IMG/VR virus record: IMGVR_UViG_3300017788_004205
Location: 1 to 64,000 of that record
Source: a virus
Reading direction: 5' to 3' (one strand)
DNA: 64,000 nt
Below, piece by piece: positions 31,722-41,318 of the stretch (positions within the stretch are counted from its first letter, which is position 1; each line of letters begins with the position of its first letter). The notes beneath the pieces are model-generated. The model saw only the letters and a list, made by a program, of their open reading frames with translations, was not told the origin of the DNA and did not search any database. A program made the translations under genes and the position numbers.

Positions 31722-32645
31722 ATGAGCTTCACACCAACAAATGTAGGACAAGGTGGCGGAATGCCAGACATCCAAGTAAAAATGGTTCCATCAGCAGGTG
31801 GACTTGGTAATTACGAATCACAAGGCGTAGATAGAGCAGTAACGATAGGTCAAGATGGCAGACCGATTGGTAATGTTCAATACACTCCCCCGTTTGACCT
31901 TTTAACAGAAGAAAACAGACATATTATTGAACAAAGAAAAAGACAAAAAGAAGCCGAAAAAAGAAAACGCGAGGAAAAAAATAATCCTCCGAAGCCTATG
32001 ATAAATGATGAAGAAAAATTGAAAATTGCAAATGCAGAGATTGTAGGAAGAGAATTTCAATATATCGTTCAAGATAAATTTGGTCAAACAGTTTCAGTTG
32101 TTTCTTGTTCACTTAAAGAGGGTGATATAGAACTTACAATGAGTGATGACCATGCTGTTTTACTGAATAATTTAGAATCGGAATTTTTACCTATTTCAAG
32201 AAAACCTCTAATCGAAGACTCTTCAATTGAAACTGAAGAAATAGATGCTTCTGCCACAATTCAAGTAAAAGAAACGAAACAAATACAACAGTCTCCAAAA
32301 ACAGTAGTTCAGAATATTACCTTAAACAATAGTTTGCCAGATAGTCCACTGAGAGCTCTTTTATCTTCGAGAAAAAAGAATGAAACTCCTATTTCTATTG
32401 ATTTGAAGATTGATTTGGTTAAAAAAGACTTTTTTAAGATTATAGATGAATCATATGATAATGCTCTTGATTATGTTGTTGAGCACGTTATGAGCGGAAT
32501 AACCCTTGAAAAAGTAAAGGATGCTGTTCGTTATCAGCTTGAATTATACTATAAAAGTGAAGGAAGACAACTCACAAACGATGAGTTTGAAAAAAATGAG
32601 ATATATAAAGAACCTGACACTATTATTTTAGAAAAGAGCGAATAA
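31722..32645 (+). CDS. Hypothetical protein, possible assembly factor
   Basis: 307 residues, not recognised. The first 65 residues are Gly/Pro-rich and extended; residues 66-90 are a very basic, charged helix (EQRKRQKEAEKRKREEK); a small beta domain follows (EFQYIVQDKFGQTVSVVSCS); a Ser/Thr-rich linker leads to a helical C-terminal domain from about 215. A good AAAGGA ribosome site lies 7 bases before the ATG. It sits at the head of genes resembling baseplate parts, so I infer a structural or assembly role without specific evidence. Confidence 0.65.
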   Translation: MSFTPTNVGQGGGMPDIQVKMVPSAGGLGNYESQGVDRAVTIGQDGRPIGNVQYTPPFDLLTEENRHIIEQRKRQKEAEKRKREEKNNPPKPMINDEEKLKIANAEIVGREFQYIVQDKFGQTVSVVSCSLKEGDIELTMSDDHAVLLNNLESEFLPISRKPLIEDSSIETEEIDASATIQVKETKQIQQSPKTVVQNITLNNSLPDSPLRALLSSRKKNETPISIDLKIDLVKKDFFKIIDESYDNALDYVVEHVMSGITLEKVKDAVRYQLELYYKSEGRQLTNDEFEKNEIYKEPDTIILEKSE

Positions 32646-32658
32646 TAATTTTTAAGAA

Positions 32659-33150
32659 ATGAATCATTTAGAACAATTTACAGAACTTAAACCATCTCAG
32701 ATTCTTTATTCTTGTGATGAGTTTACTATTCATGAAGAATCAAACTCCAAAACTCTTAGATTTAAGAAGAGCTATGGGAGATTTTTACCATATGTTGTTA
32801 AGAATGGAATAATAGAAGCAATATTATTACCAAAAGAATCTGACGGTTTAGCTACATATGAAAATGAATCAATTAACCAACTAACAGATGTTATAGAGCA
32901 TTGTAAAAAATTAGGTTGGAATGTAGCAGAAGATAATTTCACACACCTTGGATTTTGGAGAGTAAGTCCCTTTATCGATTCATCAGAGTGCGTTTGGGGA
33001 TTGGATGTAGATGCTTGTGAAAATTCAAGTTCTATTTTATCGGACTCTAACTTTGTTGTTCTTCCTATAAGCGCTTTAGTAAACATAGGAGATGCAATAG
33101 CTGGAGCTTCTGCTTTGAAGCTTCTTCTAAAAATGAATAAACAGCCTTAA
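32659..33150 (+). CDS. Hypothetical protein
   Basis: 163 residues, not recognised. Mixed alpha/beta, with several Trp and Cys residues (LGWNVAEDNF, GFWRVSPF, ECVWGLDVDACENS) and a hydrophobic C-terminal helix (ISALVNIGDAIAGASALKLLL). No transmembrane segment is likely. It is 13 bases after the 307-residue gene and 10 before the next, so it is part of one operon. Confidence 0.65.
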   Translation: MNHLEQFTELKPSQILYSCDEFTIHEESNSKTLRFKKSYGRFLPYVVKNGIIEAILLPKESDGLATYENESINQLTDVIEHCKKLGWNVAEDNFTHLGFWRVSPFIDSSECVWGLDVDACENSSSILSDSNFVVLPISALVNIGDAIAGASALKLLLKMNKQP

Positions 33151-33160
33151 ATTTATTTAT

Positions 33161-33520
33161 ATGATAATAGAAGATTTTTCAAATAACAACAAAGGAGATG
33201 TTTCGGTAGTAATAACTATTGAAGAAGGAAACTTAAAAACTATAAAGAAAAGGTTTAGAGGTTTGAATGTTGATTATTTAGATGTTATAAAAATAGCAAA
33301 TGATTTAGGCTACGATATAAGCGGAACAATCTCAGATGCGGCTTACTTCATACTTTGTCGTGAAATAGAAAGACTTTTAGTTGAAAAATTGCTTGATAAT
33401 CAAAAAGATGTTGTGTATATAGTTCCTAAATATACACCTGACATCAAAAGAACAGTAAGAGAAATCTTAAAAAGAAACGACATACAAGCGGAACTTGTCG
33501 TAGGTCTTTTGATGATTTAA
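33161..33520 (+). CDS. Hypothetical protein
   Basis: 119 residues, not recognised. The N-terminal part is beta-rich (DVSVVITIEEGNLKTIKKRF), the rest helical with a charged middle (FILCREIERLLVEKLLDNQKD). The end VREILKRNDIQAELVVGLLMI is hydrophobic. It lies 16 bases before the large tail-tube-junction candidate. Small partner proteins commonly precede baseplate genes, but nothing identifies this one. Confidence 0.65.
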   Translation: MIIEDFSNNNKGDVSVVITIEEGNLKTIKKRFRGLNVDYLDVIKIANDLGYDISGTISDAAYFILCREIERLLVEKLLDNQKDVVYIVPKYTPDIKRTVREILKRNDIQAELVVGLLMI

Positions 33521-33536
33521 AAATAAAAATACGAAT

Positions 33537-35534
33537 TTGAGCGAATTTAGATTCTATAGCTTTAATAATGGTAAAACAAACCCAACTACTGATACAGCTA
33601 ATCTTGCTAACATAAAATCTGGGGTTGATAAACAAGCCGCATTAGCACAAGCGTCTACAACCGCTCAAGGAACGGATAATAATATACCAGCTAATGCTCA
33701 AAGTGGCGTTAGACCTACTACTCCTTCTCCTGCTTCTACTGCCAATAACGGGGTACCTGTAAAAGTAGATTTAGACCGCATTATACCAGAAGGGACGAAA
33801 CAAGATTTCAAAGAAGTAGGGACAACAGTAAACGTTCCTAATCCGATTACTGGAACACCAGCTGAGATTACAACAAAAGGGACCCCTTCGATAATTAATG
33901 ACTATTGGCTCGTTTATTATCATTCTACGTCAGGAATAAGCGATAGTGAAAGAACTGTCACAAATTTGGGAAAAGAGAGCAAATACAAGGGTCTTTCTAA
34001 TCATGAAAACTATAAAGACCCAACTACAAGTAAAATTATTGAAGTTTTTAACGGACAGGATGGAAAAAGTATATTTGCAATGCCCGAGAAAAAATATACA
34101 TATTCTGATTTTTTGTATCTAAAAAATTATCACCCATATAATAATAATAGATTGATAACACTTAGAAGATTTTTAGTTCCTGTGTATGATAATTGTAGAA
34201 CCGCAATTCAAACTAATAATAAAGAAGATGAAAGATTTAGAACTCCGATTTCTAAGGCAATTAGTTATTTAGGTACAAGTGAAAATAAATTATCAACCTT
34301 AACTAATTTTACAGTAACTATAAAAACAAAAGATGTTACTGGTAATTTGAGTGATAAGCCTACAATGGTAGGTGCATCTGAATTTGCTAATTTGAAAGCA
34401 TTTGTAGGTAATGATAAAAATGAATATGACCAAACTTCATTTGGATATGCTTTAATGGCTGCTATGAGTGGAGCTAATACTGAAGATGTTATTGAAAAAT
34501 GGAATACGGCTATGAACTTATGGGAAACTGGGCCTTATACAGACTTAATTTATGGACCTGTTAATGTTATAACTGGAGCCAAAGTTAGAGATAGAGGGCT
34601 TACTTATACACATGCACTCAATTTAAATTTTGAATACTCTACAAAATATATTGAAAGAATAAATCCAAAAGCAGCTATACTTGATATAGTAGCAAATATG
34701 TTATCTATGTCATATCATCATGCTAATTTTTTTGGAGGAGAAAATAGATTTCAGTTTGATAAAACAAATTTTGCATTTTTGAATAATGAGAAGCAGGTTG
34801 AATTTTTGAAAGCGCTTGGGCAAGGGGGTGAGTCTGAGGCTTTAAAAAAATATGCAGACTCTTTGGGAGAAAGTGGTAAAAATGTTTTAGGTGAGGCTAA
34901 GAAATTGGTAGATGCCTTTTCAAGCGGAGAAGGTATGAAATCAGAAGCGGTTCAAAACCTTGTTAAAAATGCTCAAAAAATAGCAACGGCCCTACACCCA
35001 GGTCTTCAAAAATTAAATAAAACAGTAACTGAAGGAACTAAATCTACTCTAAATGGCTCTCCAACTGGAGAGTGGCATCTTCAGGTAGGTAACCCATTTG
35101 CTCCGATTATGATGCTTGGGAATCTTTGGTGTACAAGTGCTACATTTACTTTTAATGATGACTTGTCGGCTGATGACTTTCCAACAGAACTAAAAGTTGC
35201 AATTAAACTTGAATATGGTAGACAGAGAGATTCCTCGGATATACAATCAATGTTCAATGCAGGTGGTGGTAGAATATATTATCCATATAAAGATAAAGAA
35301 GATGCAAATATTTCTTCTACATTTTACAATACAGAATACATTTACAATGATAAACCATCAGAAAACAAAGATTCTCGTAATCAGCAAACAGTAACAAAGG
35401 AAAATACTCAGATTAGTGGTTTACCTGGTGTTGATAATTACGGAAGTGTAGGAAAATTAGCATCTAAAACAAATACTTCAAACGTAGCTTTGGAAACAAA
35501 TCAAATGCAAAATCAAAGTAAAACAAATCCATAA
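33537..35534 (+). CDS. Baseplate tail-tube junction candidate (gp48/gp54-like), TTG start
   Basis: 665 residues from TTG at 33537, chosen because no ATG occurs in frame for over 100 residues and the N-terminus (SEFRFYSFNNG) is sensible. The C-terminal domain is telling: TGEWHLQVGNPFAPIMMLGN, CTSATFTFNDDLSADDFP and ELKVAIKLEYGRQRD-x-x-[DE]-I-Q-S-M-F-N, the kind of tube-like beta domain seen in large tail-tube initiator proteins of contractile phages. Upstream (about 330-400) SFGYALMAAMS and YTHALNLNFEYSTKYIERINP also fit. The Ser/Thr/Asn-rich first 100 residues are probably flexible. The call is by pattern and position before the gp53-like and gp27-like genes. Confidence 0.5.
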   Translation: MSEFRFYSFNNGKTNPTTDTANLANIKSGVDKQAALAQASTTAQGTDNNIPANAQSGVRPTTPSPASTANNGVPVKVDLDRIIPEGTKQDFKEVGTTVNVPNPITGTPAEITTKGTPSIINDYWLVYYHSTSGISDSERTVTNLGKESKYKGLSNHENYKDPTTSKIIEVFNGQDGKSIFAMPEKKYTYSDFLYLKNYHPYNNNRLITLRRFLVPVYDNCRTAIQTNNKEDERFRTPISKAISYLGTSENKLSTLTNFTVTIKTKDVTGNLSDKPTMVGASEFANLKAFVGNDKNEYDQTSFGYALMAAMSGANTEDVIEKWNTAMNLWETGPYTDLIYGPVNVITGAKVRDRGLTYTHALNLNFEYSTKYIERINPKAAILDIVANMLSMSYHHANFFGGENRFQFDKTNFAFLNNEKQVEFLKALGQGGESEALKKYADSLGESGKNVLGEAKKLVDAFSSGEGMKSEAVQNLVKNAQKIATALHPGLQKLNKTVTEGTKSTLNGSPTGEWHLQVGNPFAPIMMLGNLWCTSATFTFNDDLSADDFPTELKVAIKLEYGRQRDSSDIQSMFNAGGGRIYYPYKDKEDANISSTFYNTEYIYNDKPSENKDSRNQQTVTKENTQISGLPGVDNYGSVGKLASKTNTSNVALETNQMQNQSKTNP

Positions 35535-35551
35535 AAATAAAATGTATATCA

Positions 35552-36166
35552 ATGGCATTGAATTTTAAACATATATCAGAAAAACTTGAAATGGAAAAAA
35601 ACGGAGAAAAGATAGTTGACTTGACTACCCGTTCGTATAAACAAATAGAAAACTCGGATTACATTAAAAGATTTATTGTTGATAATAAGTTAGTAATGCG
35701 ACCAGATTTACTTTCAAATGAAATAAATGGTGACTTAGACTTTACAACTCTACTTAAAACAAATATGATATCAAACCCATTTACTTTAGATGTTGATGAT
35801 ATTATATTATTAAGAAAAGGAGGAGATACGCTTTATATTGCACCGAGAAACTTAGAAGCAGAAAATAAAAATGATGTTAGAAGTTTTTATGTAAATCCAG
35901 ATAAAGTTTCAGAGCCTGACCCTAAGATTGAAAAAATAAAAAAGAAATTCGAAGATTTACAAAAAATGGGAGCAGAAGCAAAATCACCATCTAAAAATAA
36001 TCTACCTCCAAATTTCAATGAGTTTGGAACAGGTGAAGTTGAAATAATAGGAAATAAGGTTAGATTCGCCCCAGGGGTAGCCAGAAATAGTTCAGAGTGC
36101 TCCACTGAACCTATAAGCAAAGCATCATTAATTAGTCAAATTTTGAAGAATAAGTTAAATAGTTAA
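35552..36166 (+). CDS. Possible baseplate wedge protein, gp53/LysM-like
   Basis: 204 residues. The segment RSYKQIENSDYIKRFIVDNKL followed by MRPDLLSNEINGD, LLKTNMISNPFTLDVDDIILL is the general plan of a LysM-like wedge protein such as T4 gp53 (a state-then-place motif ending in a V-x-D-x-[IV] strand). The C-terminal 70 residues are Pro/Lys-rich and less ordered. It starts 17 bases after the preceding structural gene and ends one base before the gp27-like gene, so the three are co-transcribed. Similarity is weak. Confidence 0.4.
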   Translation: MALNFKHISEKLEMEKNGEKIVDLTTRSYKQIENSDYIKRFIVDNKLVMRPDLLSNEINGDLDFTTLLKTNMISNPFTLDVDDIILLRKGGDTLYIAPRNLEAENKNDVRSFYVNPDKVSEPDPKIEKIKKKFEDLQKMGAEAKSPSKNNLPPNFNEFGTGEVEIIGNKVRFAPGVARNSSECSTEPISKASLISQILKNKLNS

Positions 36167-36167
36167 T

Positions 36168-37655
36168 ATGGCATACGAAAAAACCAAGATTAGAACGGTA
36201 TCTGACCCTACAATTATTTTGCAGGATATGATAGCTGAGCAAAAGATGGTATCCGTCCAATATGGTGATAAATATGAAGCATCATCATATGTGGGTAGAG
36301 ATTTTCCATTAATAAAGTTTAGAGACAGAACTATAAATATTGAAGAAGTTCAAAGTTTTGAAATAGATTGTTCCAATTTTTTACCTATAATTTACCTAAA
36401 ACTTTCTATTACAGACAGAAAGTTTTTAGGGGAGTATATCCCAAAAGATGGAGATATTATTTCTATTTACATGAGGAGTCAAAATGATGTCTACAAACCT
36501 GTTAGGAACGATTATTTGATAACACATGTAGATACAAATGCTCTTGATGGTTCAGATTATGCAACGGAATATTATGTAACTGGTATATTAAATATAAAAA
36601 ATATATGGGTAGAAAAAAATACAGCTATGAAGGGTAAATCTATTGATGTTATTAGAAAGGTTGCAGATGAACTTGACCTTGGATTTGCTACAAATGTAGA
36701 GGGAGAGATGGATGATGAAATGGTTTGGATTTGCGATTGGAAATCATATAAAGATTTTTTACTCCATATAACAGAACATTCTTGGAAGAATGAAAAAACT
36801 TTTTATAGAGTTTTTATAGATATTTACTACTATGTAAATTTTATTGAGGTCGAAAAGCAATTAGACATAACAAAAGAATTTGATGAATCATTAGCAATAA
36901 TGGAAAAAACTCCGCTTATTCAACACGGGGACCCAATTTTGAAAATAGACGAACAAGTTAATGAAATGAATCCTTTGACTCTAACAAATTTTACAAACTT
37001 AAAATCAACATCCTTCGGTATTACGAAATATGAAATGGTCAATAATTCTTCACATATCTCATATTCGGAGGGCTATGGTAAAAAAATGTATTATTATGAC
37101 CATTACTTAAAAACAATAGAAGATGTGAATCAAATAGATTTTAATCCATTGTATACAGATGGAACAGCCGATTCTAAGCTCCGTCTCCGTGGATTAAAAG
37201 ATGAAGATATAGAAAAAAGACACTTAAAAAATACTTGGTATGGGATACAATATTCTCTCCCACAAGGAAATGTTCATAAGAATTTTGCACAAGCTTATTT
37301 TCAAAATAAGGTAAATACCATAGAACTTGAAAAAATGTATATCGATGTTAAAACATATACATGGAATCCCGCAATCATTAAGATGGAAAGAATACCTCTT
37401 TTTATCTTTGAAGAGGGAGTACAATTAACGGATGGTGCGGCATTTATGGATGAAGAAGAATTAAAGAAAAATCAAGAAGAACCGCCTCTGAATCCTATAT
37501 CTAATACATTAACTACGATAAATAGATTTTTAAGTGGATTTTATTTGGTTGATAGTTTTAAGATAATATATGATTTTACAAATAGAAAAAATGTTTGTGA
37601 ATTTAGACTTACAAGAAGAGAATGGGGAGTCCCAAAGGATACAGAACTTCTATAA
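36168..37655 (+). CDS. Baseplate hub protein, gp27-like
   Basis: 495 residues. The order of elements fits a tail-hub fold: a first beta-barrel (INIEEVQSFEIDCSNFLPIIYLKLSITDR), a second (DGDIISIYMRS, YLITHVDTNALDG, YYVTGILNIKNIW), then SIDVIRKVADELDLGFATNV and ICDWKSYKDFLLHITEHSW, which is the helix-loop where hub proteins bind. A long C-terminal region follows. In T4 the gp27 trimer joins the tail tube to the gp5 spike. No spike or lysozyme domain is visible here. Assignment is by pattern and by position in the baseplate cluster. Confidence 0.5.
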   Translation: MAYEKTKIRTVSDPTIILQDMIAEQKMVSVQYGDKYEASSYVGRDFPLIKFRDRTINIEEVQSFEIDCSNFLPIIYLKLSITDRKFLGEYIPKDGDIISIYMRSQNDVYKPVRNDYLITHVDTNALDGSDYATEYYVTGILNIKNIWVEKNTAMKGKSIDVIRKVADELDLGFATNVEGEMDDEMVWICDWKSYKDFLLHITEHSWKNEKTFYRVFIDIYYYVNFIEVEKQLDITKEFDESLAIMEKTPLIQHGDPILKIDEQVNEMNPLTLTNFTNLKSTSFGITKYEMVNNSSHISYSEGYGKKMYYYDHYLKTIEDVNQIDFNPLYTDGTADSKLRLRGLKDEDIEKRHLKNTWYGIQYSLPQGNVHKNFAQAYFQNKVNTIELEKMYIDVKTYTWNPAIIKMERIPLFIFEEGVQLTDGAAFMDEEELKKNQEEPPLNPISNTLTTINRFLSGFYLVDSFKIIYDFTNRKNVCEFRLTRREWGVPKDTELL

Positions 37656-37657
37656 AA

Positions 37658-37686
37658 TTGAACAATTTTCTAATTTTTTCTATAAT
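37658..37686 (+). promoter_or_regulatory. Sigma-70-like promoter of the GT2 gene
   Basis: TTGAAC at 37658-37663, 17-base spacer, TATAAT at 37681-37686, 38 bases before the ATG at 37724. A GATATATTTT sequence at 37692 might be a diverged late-type motif. Confidence 0.75.
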
Positions 37687-37723
37687 ATTAAGATATATTT
37701 TCTGTATTTTTTAATTGAAAGCC

Positions 37724-38965
37724 ATGGATTCAAGAAGAGGTTTACCGATTTTAGCTCTCTTTCAAAAAGAAGGAGAGACGATAGAAATAAAAACCCGAGA
37801 CATAGGAGCTTGGGAACCCTTAGATTTTGATATTAGAAGATTTACGACTGATGATAATGTATATGAGATTTTTGCAGATATAAGACCTCAGGTTATAGTT
37901 TCGGTAGGAAAAGATGAAGAGTGGAAAGGTTTGATGACTTTACCTTTTGAAGAAAGAAGAAAATGGATATCCTTTGACCCTGATACAAACCCCGTTGAAA
38001 TAGGAGAAGCCGCATATAGAGTCTTCATCAATGCCGCAACCTCAAGAAGTGATAAAACTCCACTTATTAGCATTTTCACACCTGTATACAGAACAGGTGA
38101 AAAACTCATGCGCCCTTTTAATTCACTCATAAACAGCATATACAAAAATTGGGAGTGGATTATTTTTGATGATTCTGATGATAATAATGAAACATGGGAT
38201 ATGTTGGTGGAATTATCCAATAAAGACCAAAGAATTAAAATCTTTAGAGGAAGAAGAAATAGTGGTAGAGTTGGAGAAACGAAATTTTATGCCGCAAATC
38301 TCTGTCAAGGGCAAGTTGTTCTTGAACTTGACCATGATGATGAATTAACAGAAAATGCACTTGAATGGATTGCGAAAGCCTATAAAAAGTATCCAGATGC
38401 TGGTTTTTATTATACAGATTGTACAGAAATCTATGAAGAAAATGGAAAATCTGTTATCTATGGAGAAGGCTTTGCTATGGGATATGGTTCATATAAAGTT
38501 GATTGGTATAAAGGAAGGTCTTATTTAACTCATATTTCATGTAATATAAACCCAAGAACAATTCGTCATATTGTAGGCGTTCCGAATCACATTAGAGCTT
38601 GGAGAGCTGATGTTTACAAAGATATTTTAGGTCATAGCACTTTGCTTGGAGTTTGCGATGATTATGAAATTATTATTCGAACATTCTTAAAAACAAAATT
38701 TGTTAGAATTGCTCAGATGGGATACATTCAATGGATGAATGCGGGCGGAGATAATACACAAAATTATAGAAGGCAAGAAATACAAAGACTTGTTAGATTT
38801 ATCAGACAGCGTTATGATAGAGAAATTCACGAACGCTTTGTTGAACTTGGAGTTCATGATGATGCTTGGTCTGATGAATTAGGTTGGTGTGCTAATTTGT
38901 GGACAGATAAACCTAAACAAGAAAATTTAGTTAACTATGTATTCGACCCACTTTCAGAAGAATGA
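37724..38965 (+). CDS. Family 2 glycosyltransferase with phage-specific N-terminal domain
   Basis: 413 residues from ATG at 37724 (a TTG lies 9 bases earlier). Residues about 1-110 form a leader (RPQVIVSVGKDEEW, LPFEERRKWISFD) which I have seen described in phage GT2 enzymes. The catalytic GT-A domain follows: TPLISIFTPVYRTG, WEWIIFDDSDDN, RRNSGRVGETKFYAANLCQG, the D-x-D ELDHDDELT and YYTDCTEIYEENG, then GVCDDYEIIIR and a Q-W-x-N acceptor region. It is complete and soluble. It is under a sigma-70-like promoter, so it may be made early and act on host surface or nucleotide glycans rather than on virions; that is inference. Confidence 0.85.
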   Translation: MDSRRGLPILALFQKEGETIEIKTRDIGAWEPLDFDIRRFTTDDNVYEIFADIRPQVIVSVGKDEEWKGLMTLPFEERRKWISFDPDTNPVEIGEAAYRVFINAATSRSDKTPLISIFTPVYRTGEKLMRPFNSLINSIYKNWEWIIFDDSDDNNETWDMLVELSNKDQRIKIFRGRRNSGRVGETKFYAANLCQGQVVLELDHDDELTENALEWIAKAYKKYPDAGFYYTDCTEIYEENGKSVIYGEGFAMGYGSYKVDWYKGRSYLTHISCNINPRTIRHIVGVPNHIRAWRADVYKDILGHSTLLGVCDDYEIIIRTFLKTKFVRIAQMGYIQWMNAGGDNTQNYRRQEIQRLVRFIRQRYDREIHERFVELGVHDDAWSDELGWCANLWTDKPKQENLVNYVFDPLSEE

Positions 38966-39765
38966 TGAATTTATTCTCTAAAATATTTTCAATTTTTAGC
39001 TCTGTTCTTAAAAATAAAGAAGAAGAGCAAACTTATTCTTTTAGTTTACCCTTTTCAGGTTTTCAAAACATTAGAGAGTATGAATGTATAGGTGAGTATG
39101 AACCTCAGGCTACAATTATAGAATTAGTTCCTATTCCGAATGGAAATAAAATAGAATTTCTGCAAAGAAAAACTTATCATATACTTCCAATAGATAAGAC
39201 GATAGATAGAAGTAATGCTTCTTTTGATTTTAGTTCAGTAGAATTAGAAAATATAAAAAGAGAACTTGATAAGATTATATTTTTTGAATTAAGTGAGATG
39301 GGTAGAATAACAGCACTGACTCTATCTAAAAGAAAAGATAATATGCCAATGCTTGCTTTGTCTCACCAAACAACAAAAGATTCAATCATCTATAAAATTA
39401 AATTTGCAGATAATCTTTTAAAGGATATGAATGGCATAGGAATTAAAAATATAACTGTGTCTAATTCTATCTTTACAAAGATAAAGGATAGCATTAAAGA
39501 TGGTATGTTAGAAATAAATAAAAAAGAAGTTCAAGTACATCTCTTACCTGAATATCTTGATAAAGAAGATGAACTTTGCTTACTTCTCTCTTGTATTCAA
39601 AAAGATTCAGAAAATCCAAGTCTTATTTTTAACAAGACACCCGTTACGGTGGTCTCAAAAATTACTAAAGACAAGGTCAAATCTACAAGAATTTCATTTA
39701 GTTATGGATTACACAAATGTGGAACTAACCACAATTTCTCTTACTTAAGATTTTTTAAAACATAA
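38962..39765 (+). CDS. Hypothetical protein overlapping the GT2 gene
   Basis: 267 residues, not recognised. It starts inside an ATGA overlap with the glycosyltransferase stop, so the two are translationally coupled. An initial hydrophobic helix (LFSKIFSIFSSVL) could contact a membrane but is short. The rest is a mixed alpha/beta protein with IGEYEPQATIIELVPIPNG, TALTLSKRKDNMPMLALSHQ and VQVHLLPEYLDKEDE. Coupling suggests it works with the glycosyltransferase. Confidence 0.65.
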   Translation: MMNLFSKIFSIFSSVLKNKEEEQTYSFSLPFSGFQNIREYECIGEYEPQATIIELVPIPNGNKIEFLQRKTYHILPIDKTIDRSNASFDFSSVELENIKRELDKIIFFELSEMGRITALTLSKRKDNMPMLALSHQTTKDSIIYKIKFADNLLKDMNGIGIKNITVSNSIFTKIKDSIKDGMLEINKKEVQVHLLPEYLDKEDELCLLLSCIQKDSENPSLIFNKTPVTVVSKITKDKVKSTRISFSYGLHKCGTNHNFSYLRFFKT

Positions 39766-39775
39766 TAGAATTACA

Positions 39776-40186
39776 ATGGAACCAATCATCCCACAAAATC
39801 AAGCATCATCTGTTCCTATGCAGATAACTGACGATGTATTAAATACATTGAATGTTGATTCAAATGAACTTTCAAAAGAAGCAGAAGAAGCACTTAAACA
39901 AACTGCTATGAGAACTATTATTTATCAGATTTCTGCCAATTATAGAGAAGAACTTGAAAATCTCTTAGGTGAGGATAACATAGATGAAAATGGTCAACCT
40001 AAGGCCTTACAAGAAGCCATTATACCAAAAGAACTCTATGAGTTTATATGTAAAAACACCATAGGTATGATTCCTGATATAGAAATTGAAATTATAGAGG
40101 AATCTGAGCAAATTCAAGAAGATTCTATTGTAGCTGAAGAAGAATCAAATTCAGATGAATCAGAAAATTCTTTTGAAGAAGAATGA
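39776..40186 (+). CDS. Hypothetical acidic protein
   Basis: 136 residues, not recognised. A helical core (SKEAEEALKQTAMRTIIYQISANYREELENLLG) is followed by a very acidic, Ser/Glu-rich tail of about 35 residues. No membrane or catalytic motif. It begins 10 bases after the preceding gene. The acidic tail resembles those of other small proteins in the window (2024-2356, 2527-3078) in composition only. Confidence 0.65.
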   Translation: MEPIIPQNQASSVPMQITDDVLNTLNVDSNELSKEAEEALKQTAMRTIIYQISANYREELENLLGEDNIDENGQPKALQEAIIPKELYEFICKNTIGMIPDIEIEIIEESEQIQEDSIVAEEESNSDESENSFEEE

Positions 40187-40203
40187 CCTTTTCTTAAAAA
40201 GAA

Positions 40204-40213
40204 GATATATAGA
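40204..40213 (+). promoter_or_regulatory. Late-type promoter motif (GATATATAGA)
   Basis: Exact copy, 22 bases before the ATG at 40235. Confidence 0.6.
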
Positions 40214-40234
40214 GTAAAATAAATCACTTATACC

Positions 40235-40537
40235 ATGAAAGATGAAATATCAAATAATCAGTTCTGGGAACGGTATTTAGATATTAAAGATGGTGACATC
40301 AGACCAACTCCAAGAGATTTCGCTCTTTCAAGAAAGAATGATATAAAACATGTTGGATTTGATTATAGATTAAATGTTTTTAACAAGTCTATAAGCAATG
40401 TTATCTTGGGAGAAGAAAAAAGGTCTGTTCTTATAGGTCTTTTAGAAGTATTGGTTGATTATTTAATTGATTCTGTAAAGAATATTAAAAAGCATCATAA
40501 TTTTGCTATTTCCAAGAAATGGCGAGATTTTAACTAA
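40235..40537 (+). CDS. Small hypothetical protein
   Basis: 100 residues, not recognised. Basic and helical in the C-terminal half (VLIGLLEVLVDYLIDSVKNIKKHHN). The segment DIRPTPRDFALSRKNDIKHVGFDYRLN is polar. Exact late-type motif upstream. It precedes the DUF1599 gene by 38 bases. Confidence 0.65.
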   Translation: MKDEISNNQFWERYLDIKDGDIRPTPRDFALSRKNDIKHVGFDYRLNVFNKSISNVILGEEKRSVLIGLLEVLVDYLIDSVKNIKKHHNFAISKKWRDFN

Positions 40538-40575
40538 GTTTGTTATTCGACCATTTATATTTTGAGGTTTGTCTC

Positions 40576-41277
40576 ATGTTGCACGAAAGAAAAAATGAAG
40601 TATTCCAAGAACTCTTTGATTCTTGTTTGAATTTACAATACGGTAAAGCAAAAGATTATGCTACTAATTCCGATGCCTTATCAAATTTCAAAAGCCAAGA
40701 TGCTGAAATGTTAGGTCTAACGCCTTTTCAAAAATGGGGAGTTTATTTTGGAAAACAAGCTATGTCAATTCTTGGTGCAATTGGAAAGAATCCAAAATAT
40801 CCTTCTACAACATCCGAGCCGATAGAAGAAAGAATACAAGATGCTATTATTTATTTAGTTTTACTGAAATGCTTACTTGAAGATTCAAAGGAATCTGAAA
40901 TTTTACCAAGTGTTGATGTTTCAGATTATGTAATTAATACTGTCGTTGGTGTTAATACTTCTGAAAAAGAAGAATCTACTCCCTCAAAGGCAGATAGAAT
41001 TAGTATAGAAAAGGACTCTGAAAATAGAACCTTTAAGATAACATTTCAAGATAGAAAAGAAGCCATCACGATGGCTAATATTTTGGCATATTCTGAAAGC
41101 AATCCTTATGCTATTGTAGAATTTAAACCAGTTCGTATAATAAATAATAGGGTTGGAGAATATATAATTATTGAAAAAAGGCAATGGCTGAATGAAGAGT
41201 GGAAACCCTTCATTTCCTTAGAAGAGCCAGATTTCAACGAAACTTGGTTTCTTTATCACAAAAATTTGAAAAAGTGA
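40576..41277 (+). CDS. DUF1599 / nucleotide modification associated domain 1 protein
   Basis: 233 residues from the ATG at 40576, which has GAGG 8 bases upstream; a TTG 36 bases earlier is not needed. Residues about 10-100 carry the DUF1599 pattern: K-A-K-D-Y-x-x-x-x-D-A-L-S-N-F, LGLTPFQKWGVYFGKQAMSI and SEPIEERIQDAIIYLVLL. The family is found in phages with nucleotide-metabolism genes and is proposed to act in nucleotide modification; the reaction is not established. The C-terminal 110 residues are an added beta-rich domain (RTFKITFQDRKEAITMAN) not recognised. Confidence 0.7.
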   Translation: MLHERKNEVFQELFDSCLNLQYGKAKDYATNSDALSNFKSQDAEMLGLTPFQKWGVYFGKQAMSILGAIGKNPKYPSTTSEPIEERIQDAIIYLVLLKCLLEDSKESEILPSVDVSDYVINTVVGVNTSEKEESTPSKADRISIEKDSENRTFKITFQDRKEAITMANILAYSESNPYAIVEFKPVRIINNRVGEYIIIEKRQWLNEEWKPFISLEEPDFNETWFLYHKNLKK

Positions 41278-41285
41278 TATATACA
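41276..41285 (+). promoter_or_regulatory. Late-type promoter motif (GATATATACA)
   Basis: Close copy, 34 bases before the ATG at 41319. Confidence 0.55.
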
Positions 41286-41318
41286 TAATACAAAATAAAA
41301 TTTCATATTAAAAACACT

